Shown in pieces: positions 41,106 to 41,560 of a stretch of 41,560 bases of DNA; the first letter of the stretch is position 1; each line of letters begins with the position of its first letter. The position numbers were made by a program, and so were the translations under genes. Under the pieces are notes generated by a model. It did not search any database. It was not told the DNA's origin and saw only the letters and a program-made list of their open reading frames with translations. The stretch spans positions 1 through 41,560 of the forward strand of contig ONHN01000016.1 in NCBI GenBank assembly GCA_900317635.1, read 5' to 3'. Source of the DNA: an uncultured Prevotellaceae bacterium. GTDB lineage: Bacteria > Bacteroidota > Bacteroidia > Bacteroidales > Bacteroidaceae.

Positions 41106-41288
41106 AGGTTGAAGATGAAGGTGTTTAAGGATGTTATTGGTTTGCTTGGTAGAGCGAGTAGTAAAGGAAATGGTGTAGGGATAGGAGTCTGTGTTGGTAA
41201 TGAGATGAAGGACCCTTTTTGATTTGAGGATTTGAGCGTAGCGACGAAATTGAGTAATGGAATTGGTGGTGATGGTTGTTGTGTTCAT
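41079..41288 (-). CDS. Possible 69-residue Thr-rich protein
   Basis: A short ORF (MNTTTITTNSITQFRRYAQ...) with Thr/Asn-rich start, a basic middle (ILKSKRVLHL) and a Leu/Pro/Gln tail. A GAAAGATC purine stretch precedes the ATG and copy B of the shared element lies 56 bases upstream, which supports expression. No family recognised; composition bias leaves doubt. Confidence 0.4.
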   Translation of the reverse strand: MNTTTITTNSITQFRRYAQILKSKRVLHLITNTDSYPYTISFTTRSTKQTNNILKHLHLQPLQPYALAA

Positions 41289-41344
41289 GATCTTTCTTTA
41301 TTTATAATGTTTTAACTTTTCAACTTTTCAATTCTTCAACGTTT

Positions 41345-41374
41345 ATAATATAGTCACATCATCAGAAAAATTTA
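41345..41374 (-). promoter_or_regulatory. Shared 30-base element, copy B
   Basis: Minus strand TAAATTTTT, 11 bases, ACTATATTAT, as in copy A. It lies upstream of the 69-residue ORF. Confidence 0.6.
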
Positions 41375-41468
41375 AAGTTAGCCCTAATTATTTTTCATAC
41401 ACATGTTTTCATCCCTTCACTATTGTCCAAATGTTTTTCAATTAGGTTACATACATAAAACTCGGCGT

Positions 41469-41528
41469 ATAGCTCATTTTGCAGGCTATTTTTGAGTGGT
41501 AGGTAGTCAATAGCTCAAATTGCAGGCT
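41469..41528. repeat. 19-base direct repeat at the window end
   Basis: ATAGCTCATTTTGCAGGCT (41469) and ATAGCTCAAATTGCAGGCT (41510) match at 17 of 19 bases, 41 bases apart. A shorter ATAGCTCA is at 41062. No gene covers 41375-41560. Confidence 0.8.
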
Positions 41529-41560
41529 GCAGTTCTTTATCAAAATTTTGGTGCTGTAGA

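Overview
The window looks like chromosomal DNA of a fairly GC-rich member of the Bacteroidales, probably close to Prevotellaceae; the genus is inferred, not proven. The signs are the gene set (gldH, a MurF-alanine racemase fusion, a TonB receptor with a carboxypeptidase-regulatory-like domain, Wzi, a hisGDCB block, HisB without zinc cysteines), near absence of Shine-Dalgarno sites, and promoters of the Bacteroidetes type (TTTG, about 19-20 bases, TAnnTTTG). I saw no rRNA, CRISPR array, insertion sequence, integrase or phage gene.

Layout. 1-6.2 kb (minus): a possible four-gene operon of a family 2 glycosyltransferase, a GalT/HIT-like plus SpoIID-like fusion protein, an AmpG-type permease and a secreted GH43 enzyme; the middle two suggest handling of cell-wall fragments. 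6.5-8.9 kb (plus): TonB-dependent receptor with a clear terminator. 9.1-10.25 kb (minus): an orphan protein and a possible small-peptide transcription unit with promoter and terminator. 10.4-15.4 kb (plus): hisG, hisD, hisC, hisB; the other his genes are not here. 15.5-18.6 kb (plus): a conserved unknown, a small coiled-coil protein, zapA and rny. 18.8-21.7 kb (plus): Wzi-like outer membrane protein, a lipoprotein and a TetR regulator. 21.8-25.8 kb (minus): DUF721/DciA-like protein, recG, a DJ-1 family protein and pdxJ. 25.9-28.6 kb (plus): nadK and an ABC exporter. 29.0-38.0 kb (minus): tRNA-Tyr, ribH, a TPR membrane protein, lpdA, gldH, a PSP1 protein, holB, folB and murF-alr. 38.0-41.56 kb: a more AT-rich, accessory-looking end with a long gene-free stretch, an AAA+ ATPase, two small unknown genes and repeated regulatory-looking elements.

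Most genes are housekeeping. The unusual signal lies mainly between genes: a dispersed heptamer (GTGACRA), a second heptamer (RTTAARC), a GCGGGCG/CGCCCGC hairpin repeat, a C-rich hairpin repeat and a CTTCGTG repeat recur, often in the same order. Other points worth attention are the cytosolic-looking SpoIID fusion, the 19-bp inverted repeat with opposed promoter boxes between pdxJ and nadK, the 30-bp element shared by two genes of the AAA+ region, and the small-peptide unit upstream of the his operon.
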